A DNA stretch of 52,197 bases from Pandoraea cepalis (GCF_902459665.1 NZ_CABPSL010000028.1:1-52197), one strand, 5' to 3'. Positions 39,371 to 48,915 are shown, numbered from the stretch's first letter. Made by a program: numbers and translations. Notes: generated from the letters alone by a model not told the origin.

Positions 39371-40246
39371 ATGAACGAGGCGCAACATAGCGCACGGGCG
39401 AGCCAACGAAAGAGCACGGCAGGAGACGCAGCGTGGCTGCGACGGACTGTGCTCGGCGGCGTGCTCGTCATCGCGGGCGTCAGTGCCCCCGCATTCGCTG
39501 CAGAAAGTTCGACGGCCGACGCCATCGCGCAATACCGTGAGATGCTCGCCGACGGCAATCCGGCAGAACTCGTCGAGATGCGTGGCGAGGAACTCTGGAA
39601 GACACCACGCGGCCCGAACAACGTATCGATGGCGCAGTGCGACCTGGGGCTTGGCGCGGGTGTCGTCAAGAACGCCTACGCGCAACTGCCGCGCTACTTC
39701 CCCGACACGAAACGCGTGCTCGATGCCGAGTCGCGCATCGTCGAGTGCATGGTGCATCTGCAGGGCTTCAAGCGCGCGGACGTCATCAAGCAACCGTTCT
39801 CCAAGGAAGGGCAGGATCCGACCGATCTCGAAGCGCTCACCGCCTATGTGGCGGGTCAGTCGCGCGGCGCCGTCATTCACGTGTCGCAGGCGCACAAGGA
39901 AGAGAAGGACGCCTACGCGCGCGGTCAGAAGATCTTCTACTACCGTTCCGGTCCGTACGATTTCTCATGCGCGTCGTGCCACGGGGCGGATGACAAGCGT
40001 ATCCGTCTTCAGGATCTGCCGAACCTGACCAAGCCCGCGGCGGCGCGACAGGCGTTTGCGACGTGGCCGGGCTATCGTGTCTCGCAGGGTGCGCTGCGCA
40101 CGATGCAGTGGCGGATGAACGATTGCTTCCGCCAGCAGCGCATGCCGGTGCTCAATTACGGCTCGCAGGCGTCCATTGACCTGATTACCTTCCTCGGCGT
40201 GATGGCCAATGGCGGCAAGATGGACGCCCCTGGCCTGAAGCGCTGA
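39371..40246 (+). CDS. soxA: SoxA, c-type cytochrome of the SoxAX complex
   Basis: A 291-residue periplasmic protein. A signal peptide ends near AFA-AE at 44. One heme motif remains, CASCH at 200-204. The N-terminal domain has lost its heme: its former site keeps Cys90 and Cys126, probably a disulfide. Cys252 (MNDCFRQQRMP) is the active-site heme ligand, which carries a persulfide in other SoxA proteins. SoxAX joins thiosulfate to the SoxY cysteine. GAGGAGA upstream of the ATG at 39371. The monoheme form is common in this lineage. Confidence 0.95.
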   Translation: MNEAQHSARASQRKSTAGDAAWLRRTVLGGVLVIAGVSAPAFAAESSTADAIAQYREMLADGNPAELVEMRGEELWKTPRGPNNVSMAQCDLGLGAGVVKNAYAQLPRYFPDTKRVLDAESRIVECMVHLQGFKRADVIKQPFSKEGQDPTDLEALTAYVAGQSRGAVIHVSQAHKEEKDAYARGQKIFYYRSGPYDFSCASCHGADDKRIRLQDLPNLTKPAAARQAFATWPGYRVSQGALRTMQWRMNDCFRQQRMPVLNYGSQASIDLITFLGVMANGGKMDAPGLKR

Positions 40247-40265
40247 CCGATTGCGAGGCACACCC

Positions 40266-40916
40266 ATGAAATCATTCGCATTGCGCGCGACGGGCGTCGC
40301 GCTGGCAGCGGCCGGGGCACTCGTCGTCGGCACGGCCTTCGCGCAGGACGAGAGTCCGAAGCTGGTGAGCGGCACGACCGATGCGGCCGTTGTGCAGGAA
40401 TTGCGCGATTCGTTCCGCGCCTCGGGCATCGCGCAGCTTGACCGCATCGATCAGAGCGAGTTGCAGAAGCTGTGCACGCAGTACGCGACCAAGCCGATGC
40501 CGGCGAAGGTGGCTGAACGGCTGCAAAAAGCCGAGCTGGCGAAGGTCAAGGCTCCGGCCGACGGTCAATATCTTGGTGACTGGAAGGAAGGCGAGAAGGT
40601 TGCCCAGAACGGTCGAGGCCTGCAGTTCACCGACAAGGCCGATACCGTCAACGGCGGCAATTGCTATGCGTGCCACCAGTTGACCAAGAGTGAGATCTCG
40701 TTCGGCAACATCGGTCCGTCGTTGTATCACTACGGCAAGCTGCGCGGCGATTCGCCCGAAGTGGTCAAGTACACGTGGGCGAAGGTCTACGACTCGCATA
40801 GCTACGCGGCTTGCTCGAACATGCCGAGGTTTGGCGCGGCGGGCATTCTGACCGAGAAACAGTTGAAGGACGTCATGGCGTTGCTGCTCGACCCCGCGTC
40901 TCCCGTCAATCAATAA
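40266..40916 (+). CDS. soxX: SoxX, monoheme cytochrome c of the SoxAX complex
   Basis: A 216-residue periplasmic cytochrome with a signal ending FAQ near 27 and heme motif CYACH at 133-137. An extra segment of about 80 residues before the heme domain (QKLCTQYATKPMPAKVAERL and after) makes it longer than the Paracoccus protein. It accepts electrons from SoxA. It starts 19 bases after soxA. A small GC hairpin (CCGCCG-TTC-CGGCGG, 40921-40935) follows the stop. The rest of the gap to 41216 holds nothing I can support. Confidence 0.95.
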   Translation: MKSFALRATGVALAAAGALVVGTAFAQDESPKLVSGTTDAAVVQELRDSFRASGIAQLDRIDQSELQKLCTQYATKPMPAKVAERLQKAELAKVKAPADGQYLGDWKEGEKVAQNGRGLQFTDKADTVNGGNCYACHQLTKSEISFGNIGPSLYHYGKLRGDSPEVVKYTWAKVYDSHSYAACSNMPRFGAAGILTEKQLKDVMALLLDPASPVNQ

Positions 40917-41216
40917 GCCACCGCCGTTCCGGCGGGCGACCCGAGATCGTTGATCGACGGTCGCCGCCGGTTTCCGGAGCGCTGCATGACATCCCTGGAA
41001 TATACGAATCAAGTCGCTGATCGTCGCCGACCGTCGCGATGGCCGCGCTCGCGTGCGAACTGGCGAGGTGGGTGTGGGTTTGCGTCTGTCTCGGATTCGC
41101 GTCTTGCGCGAATGACCGTCTGGCAGATGGGGACGCACTCGATGCTGGGTTGGGTGGGCGCTGTTTTTGGGGCCTGCGGGGTGCGTCGAACGCGCCACGT
41201 TGCACGACGAAATGGC

Positions 41217-41723
41217 ATGGGCATGTTCGGGCGTTTGAAAGCGACGATGGGCGCGGCGTTCGTCGTGGGAGCAATGTCCCTTGTTGGCGCACCGGCGCAC
41301 GCGCTGGAGGTCGGCGACACGGTCACGCTGCCGTCGCTCACGCTGCTCGATGGCAAGACGCTGCCCGCAAGCGCGTTCAAGGACCGGACGGTCATCGTCG
41401 AGTACTGGGCGTCGTGGTGTCCGTTCTGCGCGCAGCAGAATCCGCATGTGCAGAAGCTTTACGACGCCACCCGCGGCAAGCCGATCCAGATCGTCACGCT
41501 ATCGATCGACAAGAAACCGCAGGAAGCCATCGACTATCTCAAGACGCATGGCTACACGTTTCCGGCGGGTATGGAAACGGACGCCTGGCGGGCGGCGCTG
41601 GGCAAGCGTCGCGGGCTGCCGGAGTTGTATGTGATCGGACGCAACGGCAAAGTGCTGCGCAAGGAAGTCGGCGAGATGTTCGGCGAGGACGTGGCAGCGC
41701 TGGCGGACTACGCGGGGAAGTGA
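41217..41723 (+). CDS. soxW: TlpA-type thioredoxin, SoxW-like
   Basis: A 168-residue exported thiol-disulfide protein. The signal ends AHA near 29. The thioredoxin active site is WCPFC, Cys68 and Cys71, in EYWASWCPFCAQQ. SoxW proteins keep SoxY or SoxA thiols reduced. I chose the ATG at 41217 because a signal peptide begins there, although the frame is open for 90 codons upstream with implausible composition. Placed between soxX and soxB it fits the locus. Confidence 0.9.
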   Translation: MGMFGRLKATMGAAFVVGAMSLVGAPAHALEVGDTVTLPSLTLLDGKTLPASAFKDRTVIVEYWASWCPFCAQQNPHVQKLYDATRGKPIQIVTLSIDKKPQEAIDYLKTHGYTFPAGMETDAWRAALGKRRGLPELYVIGRNGKVLRKEVGEMFGEDVAALADYAGK

Positions 41724-42035
41724 CCAGATGACCAAGTGACAAGGCGCCAAGGTGGCAAGGTGATCAAGTGCCCCCGGTGTTTCGGTGATTTGGCAACCCG
41801 ATGAATCAGGGTTTGAATCAGAGATCCGGTAATTCGGTGAATCGACGACTCAGTGATTTGAAGACTCAGTGAATCGGCAGGACGAGACGGAAGATGATCG
41901 TTGCCGTATCACTGTGGGACGTTCGCTACGGCATCGCGTCGATGGTGTACTGGCGCGGTACGAGCTGACGGGTACGGATGCATTAGCTAACGACAAAGCA
42001 GGCGCGCCGCACGACGTGTGCGTTACGGAGACGAA
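41724..42035. other. soxW-soxB intergenic region with degenerate repeats
   Basis: 312 bases without a gene. The stretch 41729-41880 is built from loosely repeated units such as GGTGAATCG, GTGATTTG and CAGTGAATCGG, plus AAGTGACAAGG-like pairs. It looks like short tandem slippage products or an unusual leader. No perfect period is present. Confidence 0.4.
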
Positions 42036-43745
42036 ATGAATCGACGCGAGTTCATGCAGGTGTTGGCGGTGGCGGCGGCGGGCGGGATGGCGTTGTCGCA
42101 CCAGGAGATGGCAGCGGCCAAGGCGGCAGACGTGTTCTACGATCTGCCGACGTTCGGCAATGTGCATCTGCTGCATTTCACGGACTGCCATGCGCAGTTG
42201 CTGCCGATGTATTTCCGCGAGCCGAGCGTCAATCTGGGGATCGGCGAGCAGGCGAACAAGCCGCCGCATCTGGTGGGCGAGGCGTTCTTGAAGGCATATG
42301 GCCTGCGTCCCGGCACGCCTGACGCGTATGCGTTCACATATCTCGACTTTGCCGCGGCGGCGCGCACGTACGGCAAGGTCGGCGGGTTTGCGCACCTTGC
42401 GACGCTGGTCAAGCGCATGAAGGCGTCGCGCCCCGGCGCGCTGCTGCTGGACGGCGGCGACACGTGGCAAGGGTCCGGCACGTCGATGTGGACGAAGGGC
42501 CAGGACATGGTCGACGCCACGCTGGCGCTCGGTGTCGACGTGATGACGGCGCACTGGGAGTTCACGTATGGGGCGGATCGCGTGAAGTCCGTCGTCGAGG
42601 AGCAGCTCAAGGGGAAGATCGACTTCGTCGCGCAGAACGTGCAGACGAACGATTTCGGCGACCCGGTCTTCGCGCCGTACACGATCAAGACGATGAACGG
42701 GGTGCCGGTGGCGATCATCGGACAGGCGTTCCCCTACACGCCGATTGCGAACCCGCGCTATTTCGTGCCGGACTGGACATTCGGCATTCAGGAGGAGCGT
42801 CTGCAGTCGATGGTCGACGAGGTGCGCGGCAAGGGGGCGCAGGTCGTGGTCTTGTTGTCGCACAACGGGATGGACGTCGATCTGAAGCTGGCGTCGCGCG
42901 TGCGGGGTATCGATGCGATTCTGGGCGGTCATACGCACGACGGGGTGCCGAAGCCTGTCACCGTGGAAAACGCTGGCGGCAAGACGCTCGTGACGAATGC
43001 CGGGTCGAACGGCAAGTTCCTGGCGGTGCTGGACTTCGACGTGAAGGGCGGCAAGCCGGTGGACTTCCGTTACAAATTGTTGCCAATTTTTGCCAATCTG
43101 CTGCCGGCCGATGCGCCGATGCAGGCGCTCATCGAGCGCGTGCGCGCACCGTTTGCGGCGAAGCTGGCGGAACCGCTGGCCGTGACGGAGGGTGTGTTGT
43201 ATCGGCGGGGGAACTTCAACGGGACGTTCGACCAGTTGCTGCTCGATGCGGTGATGGCGGAGAAAGATGCCGAGATTGGGTTCTCGCCGGGATTCCGTTG
43301 GGGGACGTCGCTGCTGCCGGGGCAAACGATCACGATGGAGCAGTTGCTTGATCAGACGGCGATCACGTATCCCCACACGACGCTGACACCGATGACCGGC
43401 GAGACGATCAAGACGGTGCTCGAGGATGTGGCCGACAACCTGTTCAACCTCGATCCGTACTACCAGCAGGGCGGAGACATGGTGCGCGTGGGCGGGATGG
43501 ACTACACGATCGACCCGATGGCGCCGATGGGACAGCGCATCACGGAAATGCGCCTGAACGGCAAACTGATCGAGGCGGGCAAGACCTACAAGGTGGCGGG
43601 CTGGGCGCCGGTGGCCGAGGGAGTGCAGGGCGAGGCGGTATGGGATGTGGTGGCGCGGTATCTGCGCGCACAGAAGACGGTGGTCGCGAAAGCGCCGAAA
43701 GTGCCGTCCATCAAGGGGATGAAGGGGAATTTGGGGGCGGTTTGA
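42036..43745 (+). CDS. soxB: SoxB, thiosulfohydrolase
   Basis: A 569-residue periplasmic dimanganese enzyme that hydrolyses sulfate from the thiosulfonate held by SoxY. A twin-arginine signal (MNRREFMQVLAVAAAGG) is present. Metal ligands lie in LLHFTDCHAQL, LDGGDTWQGSG, AHWEFTYGADR, LLSHNGMD and GGHTHDG in the order of the 5'-nucleotidase family. GGAG precedes the ATG at 42036. It ends the sox locus; tRNA-Ala follows at 43837. Confidence 0.97.
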   Translation: MNRREFMQVLAVAAAGGMALSHQEMAAAKAADVFYDLPTFGNVHLLHFTDCHAQLLPMYFREPSVNLGIGEQANKPPHLVGEAFLKAYGLRPGTPDAYAFTYLDFAAAARTYGKVGGFAHLATLVKRMKASRPGALLLDGGDTWQGSGTSMWTKGQDMVDATLALGVDVMTAHWEFTYGADRVKSVVEEQLKGKIDFVAQNVQTNDFGDPVFAPYTIKTMNGVPVAIIGQAFPYTPIANPRYFVPDWTFGIQEERLQSMVDEVRGKGAQVVVLLSHNGMDVDLKLASRVRGIDAILGGHTHDGVPKPVTVENAGGKTLVTNAGSNGKFLAVLDFDVKGGKPVDFRYKLLPIFANLLPADAPMQALIERVRAPFAAKLAEPLAVTEGVLYRRGNFNGTFDQLLLDAVMAEKDAEIGFSPGFRWGTSLLPGQTITMEQLLDQTAITYPHTTLTPMTGETIKTVLEDVADNLFNLDPYYQQGGDMVRVGGMDYTIDPMAPMGQRITEMRLNGKLIEAGKTYKVAGWAPVAEGVQGEAVWDVVARYLRAQKTVVAKAPKVPSIKGMKGNLGAV

Positions 43746-43817
43746 GGGCGAAAATTCCGAAAATCCAACAAATCCCGAGCGTTTTTGTCGGTTGCTCGCC
43801 GGGAATCCAAAAACCGC

Positions 43818-43823
43818 TATAAT
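43818..43823 (+). promoter_or_regulatory. -10 box of the tRNA-Ala promoter
   Basis: A consensus TATAAT lies 13 bases before the mature tRNA. A -35 hexamer at good spacing is not clear; TTGCTC at 43792 would be 20 bases away. Confidence 0.65.
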
Positions 43824-43836
43824 TGGCAGCTCGTGT

Positions 43837-43912
<76 letters not shown>

Positions 43913-44240
43913 GTTCATGTCTGCACTAAGTCCCTGGTCCAAACCCGGAAGCAAACGTGGATCTCATTTTCAACTCGTGAACCCCCTGGTTCCTTCGGAG
44001 CCGATGCAAGCGGCTTGCCTCTATTTTCCTTTGGGATCTCGGACCTTCCTATGATGGGCGAATGTTTGCTGCCCTCGCGTGCGGCAGGATCGCCTCAGGT
44101 GCCTCAGTGCTCGTCGGCAGCAATGTGCTCGCCCGATACTCCGCCTAGATAATTACGAATTTTACGTCTACCACGCCGCCTGGTTACGTTTTGTAAGCGT
44201 GTGTGACTTGTTATGATTTTGTCGGCTTTATAGAGGCGAC
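43913..44240. other. tRNA-proximal spacer at the island edge
   Basis: 328 bases between tRNA-Ala and the first island gene. It holds one short flippase-like fragment (44062-44148) and is otherwise without a credible gene. I see no second copy of the tRNA 3' end within the window. Confidence 0.5.
44062..44148 (+). pseudogene. possible N-terminal fragment of a polysaccharide flippase
   Basis: A 28-codon open frame reads MFAALACGRIASGASVLVGS and on to a TAG. The segment from RIASGASVLVGSNVLAR resembles the first helix of Wzx-type flippases, cut by a stop. Resemblance is by eye only. It could be a remnant left by rearrangement near the tRNA. Confidence 0.3.
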
Positions 44241-45401
44241 TTGGTAAAGTATTACGCTTCGCAAATATTTGATATTGCCGATAGTTGGATATTCACCGAG
44301 ACGAGACCGTTGATAGTCCCTTGTAATCTGGATCAGCAGTGGATGAAGCTGCGCCGACTTGTTGGGTCGGATATGGTGCAACGACTGGTGTATCAGTCAG
44401 CATTTTTCGCCAATAATACCCTGATATATGCGATGATCGCCCATTCCCATCCTGGGAAGGGTCTCCTCTTCTTCTCGCTTTTTTTGGCGGCAATGAGTTT
44501 GCGGGCCAATCTCGGTTTGCAGCTGCGAAATTTCGGCTGCACTTGGTGCGAATGGGTGGTGAGACTGGCTTCGCTGCTCATTTTCGTCGCTTCTTCACGC
44601 AGCGTAAGTTTTGAGCATCAAGCGCTTACGTTCATTACGATTGTCCTAGTCGTTGCGTTCTTTCCGACGCGATTATTACTGGAGCCGCCCTCGCTCGTAA
44701 AATCCGTGATCATCGTAACTTCGATCGGGATTTCAGCCGGATTGGTGGTTGTCGACTACCTTGGGTTGGGAAGTCCCAGGATCGCGACTCAATTGTGGCT
44801 TCCGCTGCTTCTCGCGCCGTACGTGGTTGCTATGGGGTTTGGATTGACTGGAAACACGCAGGCGAAGATTGAGGAGGGAGTTATGTCACCTTCACGCCTA
44901 AAGACATCTGCGCTGTTACTTATCATTTCAGGACAACTTATCCCAGTGCTTTCGGGAACGATGCTCGTCGTGCTCGCCGCGGGATTCGATAGTGCACAAA
45001 AGGTGGGCAACTACATAGCGATGGAGCGGTCGCTGGCAATAGGGGGCACTCTGGCCTACTTCGCCGCCCGAGTTGCGTTGCCGAAGAATCTTCCTGTATT
45101 GCTGCGCTGGTTGGCTGGTTTTGTTGTAGCTAGCGGTATTGCCTGGACTTGCCATACCTCGCCTTGGGTGGCCATTCCCGGGCTTTTTAGCGCGGGAGTA
45201 TTCTTATCACTTTCTACGATCGCACTGAACAGGAGTGGAGGGGAGCGCCGTGTTTTCATCGCGAATACTATAGCCTTCTGCGCGTTGTTTTCGGTATGGG
45301 CTCTTTCCGCTGGCCCCATGTTAGGAGCGTCAGTGCTAATGGTGGTCTATATTTTGCCGCAATTGCTAGTCCTCATTCCCGCCGTTTTGCGAAATGCCTA
45401 G
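44241..45401 (+). CDS. multi-pass membrane protein of a polysaccharide locus, possible divergent Wzx
   Basis: A 386-residue protein with about ten hydrophobic segments. I do not recognise a family with certainty. The layout, with long paired helices, a mid-protein amphipathic stretch (GFDSAQKVGNYIAMERSLAI) and place before glycosyltransferase and polymerase genes, suits an O-antigen or capsule flippase. The start is uncertain: TTG at 44241 has GAGG about 6 bases upstream; ATG codons at 44343 and 44373 would remove a poorly conserved N-terminus. Composition is lower in GC than the sox genes. Confidence 0.65.
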   Translation: MVKYYASQIFDIADSWIFTETRPLIVPCNLDQQWMKLRRLVGSDMVQRLVYQSAFFANNTLIYAMIAHSHPGKGLLFFSLFLAAMSLRANLGLQLRNFGCTWCEWVVRLASLLIFVASSRSVSFEHQALTFITIVLVVAFFPTRLLLEPPSLVKSVIIVTSIGISAGLVVVDYLGLGSPRIATQLWLPLLLAPYVVAMGFGLTGNTQAKIEEGVMSPSRLKTSALLLIISGQLIPVLSGTMLVVLAAGFDSAQKVGNYIAMERSLAIGGTLAYFAARVALPKNLPVLLRWLAGFVVASGIAWTCHTSPWVAIPGLFSAGVFLSLSTIALNRSGGERRVFIANTIAFCALFSVWALSAGPMLGASVLMVVYILPQLLVLIPAVLRNA

Positions 45402-45409
45402 AAAGCACT

Positions 45410-46492
45410 ATGTCGATAATTAAAAATTTATATTATGCGCTGGAATATAAGAGGACGGCGCGCACCCTTTCTCAACGTATTCGTCAATCACGGGAGAGCA
45501 GTTCGGATGCAATGCTTGTCGTGATCGATAGGCTGGAGGCACGGTCAGGTGGATTGAGAAATGTTGGGAGAATTGTGAATGCGCTGGCAGTCAGCCTCAA
45601 ACGGAAAACGTCGATATATATTCAGAATTCTGGAAAGCAAGATGCGGCATTGATTAAGGAATATCAATTTGAAGGGGAATTAATTGATCATGTGCCAGAG
45701 GGGGTGGAGATTATAGTAAGTTCCACTTGGGCTCTCTCTGAAGAATTAAAAAATTACGTTCGGAAAAATCATAGCAAATGGATACATATAATTCAAGACT
45801 ATGATGAATTATTTTTCCCCGTTTCGACAAAATATTTTTACGCCGCAAATGTAAAATCTGGTCCAGATGCATTCATCTCCTCTGGTAAATGGATGACCCT
45901 TCCAGGGAGGGTTGCTGGATTGCCATTTCCGGTGGATTCACAGATCTACCACGAATTAACAAAGCCTAATGTCGAGCGAGAAGTAGATGTCTTGTTTTTT
46001 CATAAGCCAGAACTTCCGCGGCGATGTGCATTTTTATGTGAACAAATTGCTGAGCAACTCCTGACGAATCGACCGTCCCTAAGAATTGCGTTTTATGGCT
46101 CTAATTTATCTAAACATCTCGTGTCAGCAAAGGTGGAACATTTTGGCGCCGTGCCGAGCATACAGGAGCTTGCCGATCTGTATCGTCGCTCGAAGATAGG
46201 AATCTCATCGAATCTGACGAACCCGTCGTTGATTCCTTTCGAGTTGGCAGCGTGCGGCTGCTTGCCACTCTCGCCGTACCTCAATTCTCATCCTGAGTTT
46301 CATTTGCCGGAAATTCACGTCAACGGGGGGATTGATGAAATTGTCAAAAAAATTCTCTCCGAGCTGGATTCCGAAAATTTGCCAGGAAAGTGTCGAAAAT
46401 TATCAGAATGGTATTTGGCGGAGGGTTATATATGCGATCGATCGAGTTTCGCCGATATAGTCGGACGGGAAATTAGTGCGATTAAGATATGA
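45410..46492 (+). CDS. GT4-like glycosyltransferase
   Basis: A 360-residue soluble or peripheral protein. The C-terminal donor-binding half is recognisable: LRIAFYGSNLSKHL, then ADLYRRSKIGISSNLTNPS and FELAACGCLPLSP, the E-x7-E-like region of GT4 enzymes of the rhamnan (WsaF-like) class. It probably transfers one sugar to the growing repeat unit on the cytoplasmic side. The coding sequence is strongly AT-rich, unlike the flanking core genes. The ATG at 45410 lies nine bases after the previous stop and the gene overlaps the next by four bases. Confidence 0.8.
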   Translation: MSIIKNLYYALEYKRTARTLSQRIRQSRESSSDAMLVVIDRLEARSGGLRNVGRIVNALAVSLKRKTSIYIQNSGKQDAALIKEYQFEGELIDHVPEGVEIIVSSTWALSEELKNYVRKNHSKWIHIIQDYDELFFPVSTKYFYAANVKSGPDAFISSGKWMTLPGRVAGLPFPVDSQIYHELTKPNVEREVDVLFFHKPELPRRCAFLCEQIAEQLLTNRPSLRIAFYGSNLSKHLVSAKVEHFGAVPSIQELADLYRRSKIGISSNLTNPSLIPFELAACGCLPLSPYLNSHPEFHLPEIHVNGGIDEIVKKILSELDSENLPGKCRKLSEWYLAEGYICDRSSFADIVGREISAIKI

Positions 46493-47604
46493 TAATCCCA
46501 ATAAGATTGATGGCGTTGGTGCTTGCCGCGCTTTACCTGATTGTCCCGATTCCTTTTGCTGTGGATACGCGAGAGGTGTTGGGTATCGGGCCGGCAGCAA
46601 CATCCGATCTTGTCCTTTCGGCAATTTATGGGATCTCGATTTTTCTAGTATTTCTTTTGCTTCCGAAGGAAATCCGCATAAAATCGAATCGGCAGATGAC
46701 TTTTAGTTGGGGAATTTGGCGGTTTCTTGAAATTCTAGCAATTTCTTCGATATCCATCGTCTTTAGTGTAATTATTGCGCGTCAACAGCAGTATGGGTTT
46801 TCGGACAAGGTGCTCGCGCATTTTCGCTACGAGGCATTAAATGCCGATTTCCATTTGCGATTAATATACAACATATGCTTGTGCGTGTTTTTGTCGAGCG
46901 TGGTCGTGCGCGGATTTCGGTGGCAGCAGGTTATTTTTTTTGCTGCTCCAATCGGATTGGAAGTTATTTTTTCAAAGAACAATTACATAACGCATTTTTT
47001 GGTTTTCATGTTTTTGTGGCTTTGGAATAGTAAAGTGAATCGCAGGTTTGTAATATTTCTTGCGTCCATCTCCGTTGTTTCCCTGCTGATTGTCAGATTT
47101 TTACAATTCGCGAGTTGGCAGTCGGATTGGATGAAGACGATAGCCGCCATGTTTGGTGAGTTCACTATCTCTTGGCAGAGTATCCCGGTGGCCATTGAGT
47201 ACTCTAGGGCGATGATCTTCAATGCGCCAGTGGGTGGCTGGTATTCCGATGTAATTAGCACTTTTGCTGGATTGAAAATCGGTCTGGCTGGGAATCCGGC
47301 TGCGGAGATGGTGTATTATTTTGGTGATTTCGCAATATTTCCGATCGTGGTCACTGCGGTCTCTTTTGTATTATTGGCCAGACTTGCGAAGTCGAATTTC
47401 ATTTTATCAATGGCATTTTTTGTTGTTGCATTTTATCTTCGAGATGTGATGCGAACCGGTTTATTAATGGGATTTTCGATTATTATCAAAACTTCCATTA
47501 TATTCATGATGTTGAAATTCATTTTGTCAGGAATAAAAAGGGCGCGTCCTGTGTCAGAGTCGTCTTCGCCAATGGGCGCTTCGGATGTTAGAAATAGTGT
47601 CTGA
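46489..47604 (+). CDS. Wzy-like O-antigen/capsule polymerase
   Basis: A 371-residue integral membrane protein with about ten helices and a large loop after helix 7 (FLQFASWQSDWMKTIAAM, SIPVAIEYSRAM). Sequence identity to named families is not visible to me; Wzy polymerases are known for low similarity, so the call rests on topology, AT-rich composition and position among polysaccharide genes. It overlaps the glycosyltransferase stop (ATGA), implying coupled translation. Confidence 0.65.
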   Translation: MIIPIRLMALVLAALYLIVPIPFAVDTREVLGIGPAATSDLVLSAIYGISIFLVFLLLPKEIRIKSNRQMTFSWGIWRFLEILAISSISIVFSVIIARQQQYGFSDKVLAHFRYEALNADFHLRLIYNICLCVFLSSVVVRGFRWQQVIFFAAPIGLEVIFSKNNYITHFLVFMFLWLWNSKVNRRFVIFLASISVVSLLIVRFLQFASWQSDWMKTIAAMFGEFTISWQSIPVAIEYSRAMIFNAPVGGWYSDVISTFAGLKIGLAGNPAAEMVYYFGDFAIFPIVVTAVSFVLLARLAKSNFILSMAFFVVAFYLRDVMRTGLLMGFSIIIKTSIIFMMLKFILSGIKRARPVSESSSPMGASDVRNSV

Positions 47605-47889
47605 TGTAACAAAGGTTCGGCGAATTTGTGCTGGTGGTCGATAGAGTGTAATTATGTGCGAAATGCCTCGGCCCAGCGCAATATCGAGGGTGGCATCGTT
47701 TTCACATACAATTCTGTCTTAGAGATGGTAGGTCTCGTCAGGTTGTATCTCGACCGAGGCTTCGGCGCATGCGGACCGCTCAGACCCATTGGTGTGCCAA
47801 TGCTTGCCTGCCCGTCGGTGCTATAAGGCGCTTCCTCCACGGTATTTCCGTCGTGTGCTAGGTGTTGATGGCAGGTATAGGATTGTTAA
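47605..47889. other. spacer between polymerase and epimerase genes
   Basis: 285 bases without a supported gene. A 66-codon frame at 47626-47826 has ordinary composition but no recognisable motif and no ribosome site. GC content rises again here, which may mark a junction between two gene blocks. Confidence 0.4.
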
Positions 47890-48900
47890 ATGAATGTGGC
47901 TATTGAGGTAGAAATGAGTCAAGAACGCAATATTTCGATTGTGGCGGGTGGTGCTGGCTTCGTCGGCGTGAATCTTTGCTCCAGGCTACTTGAAGAAGGG
48001 CGGACTTTGGTCGTGCTTGACAACATGTCGCGCGGCCGGGAGTCTTTGGTTAGAGTCGCGACTCGTGGTTTCGACGATCGCGTCTATGTGCTTCGGTGCG
48101 ATTGCACCGACGAACAAGCACTGGAACAAGCGTTTGAACAAGCGGTGCAATTGGGAAGGGTGGACGAGGTGTGGCATTTGGCTGCGAATTCGGACATCCC
48201 AGCCGGGGTGGAAGATTCGCGCGTCGATCTGAAGGATACCTTTCTCACCACGTTTGAATTGTTGCGAGTGATGAGGGAGTTCGATGTTGGTACGCTCCAT
48301 TTCGCTTCTAGTTCCGCAATCTACGGTGACCTTGGGGACACGGCGTTGGAGGAAAGCGTCGGCCCCTTGTTGCCCATCTCGAACTATGGGGCAATGAAGT
48401 TGGCGTCTGAGGCGGCCATTGCTGCAGCCTCGGAGTCATTTCTCACAAAAGTGAACATTTTCAGATTTCCGAATGTTGTCGGTGTCCCCGCGACGCATGG
48501 CGTGATTTTTGATTTTGTCCAAAAGCTCATCGCGCGCCCCGATGCACTTTCTGTCCTCGGCGATGGGACGCAGCAGAAGGCTTATTTGCACGTATCGGAT
48601 CTTGTCGAAGCAATGCTGGTTGTTCGTGGTCGCACCGACGCCCGGCGCATTGAAGTTGTGAACATCGGACCGGTGGACGAAGGCGTGACTGTACGATGGA
48701 TTGCGGAAAGCACCATTTCGCGGGTTCAGCCTCCGGCACGTGCCGAGTATGGCCAAGGCAACCGAGGCTGGGTTGGAGATGTCCCTAAGTTTCACTACTC
48801 TACCGCGCGAATCCAAGCGTATGGATGGAAGCCTAAGCTAGGATCCGATCAGGCCGTGTCCCGAGCTATCGACGAAATCGCAACGCAGTTTGGACGCTAA
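47890..48900 (+). CDS. NAD-dependent sugar epimerase/dehydratase
   Basis: A 336-residue extended short-chain dehydrogenase. The nucleotide-binding glycine motif is AGGAGFVGVNL (residues 19-29) and the active site is YGAMK with an SSS upstream (FASSSAIYGDLG). It acts on a nucleotide-sugar, most often UDP- or GDP-linked, by epimerisation or 4,6-dehydration; which one is open. The first Met is at 47890; a second in-frame Met eight codons on is equally possible. Next to the heptose genes it may epimerise an activated heptose. Confidence 0.88.
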   Translation: MNVAIEVEMSQERNISIVAGGAGFVGVNLCSRLLEEGRTLVVLDNMSRGRESLVRVATRGFDDRVYVLRCDCTDEQALEQAFEQAVQLGRVDEVWHLAANSDIPAGVEDSRVDLKDTFLTTFELLRVMREFDVGTLHFASSSAIYGDLGDTALEESVGPLLPISNYGAMKLASEAAIAAASESFLTKVNIFRFPNVVGVPATHGVIFDFVQKLIARPDALSVLGDGTQQKAYLHVSDLVEAMLVVRGRTDARRIEVVNIGPVDEGVTVRWIAESTISRVQPPARAEYGQGNRGWVGDVPKFHYSTARIQAYGWKPKLGSDQAVSRAIDEIATQFGR

Positions 48901-48915
48901 TTGCTGAAATCGAAC

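Noticed and set aside
41039-41731. A frame beginning with a lipoprotein-like MAALACELAR...LGFASCAND start, overlapping soxW
   Set aside because: It reads through soxW in another frame and degrades into Arg-rich sequence; the thioredoxin motif belongs to the other frame.
47626-47826. A 66-codon plus-strand frame in the polymerase-epimerase gap
   Set aside because: No ribosome site, no motif and no hydrophobic or repeated pattern; listed only as part of the spacer.
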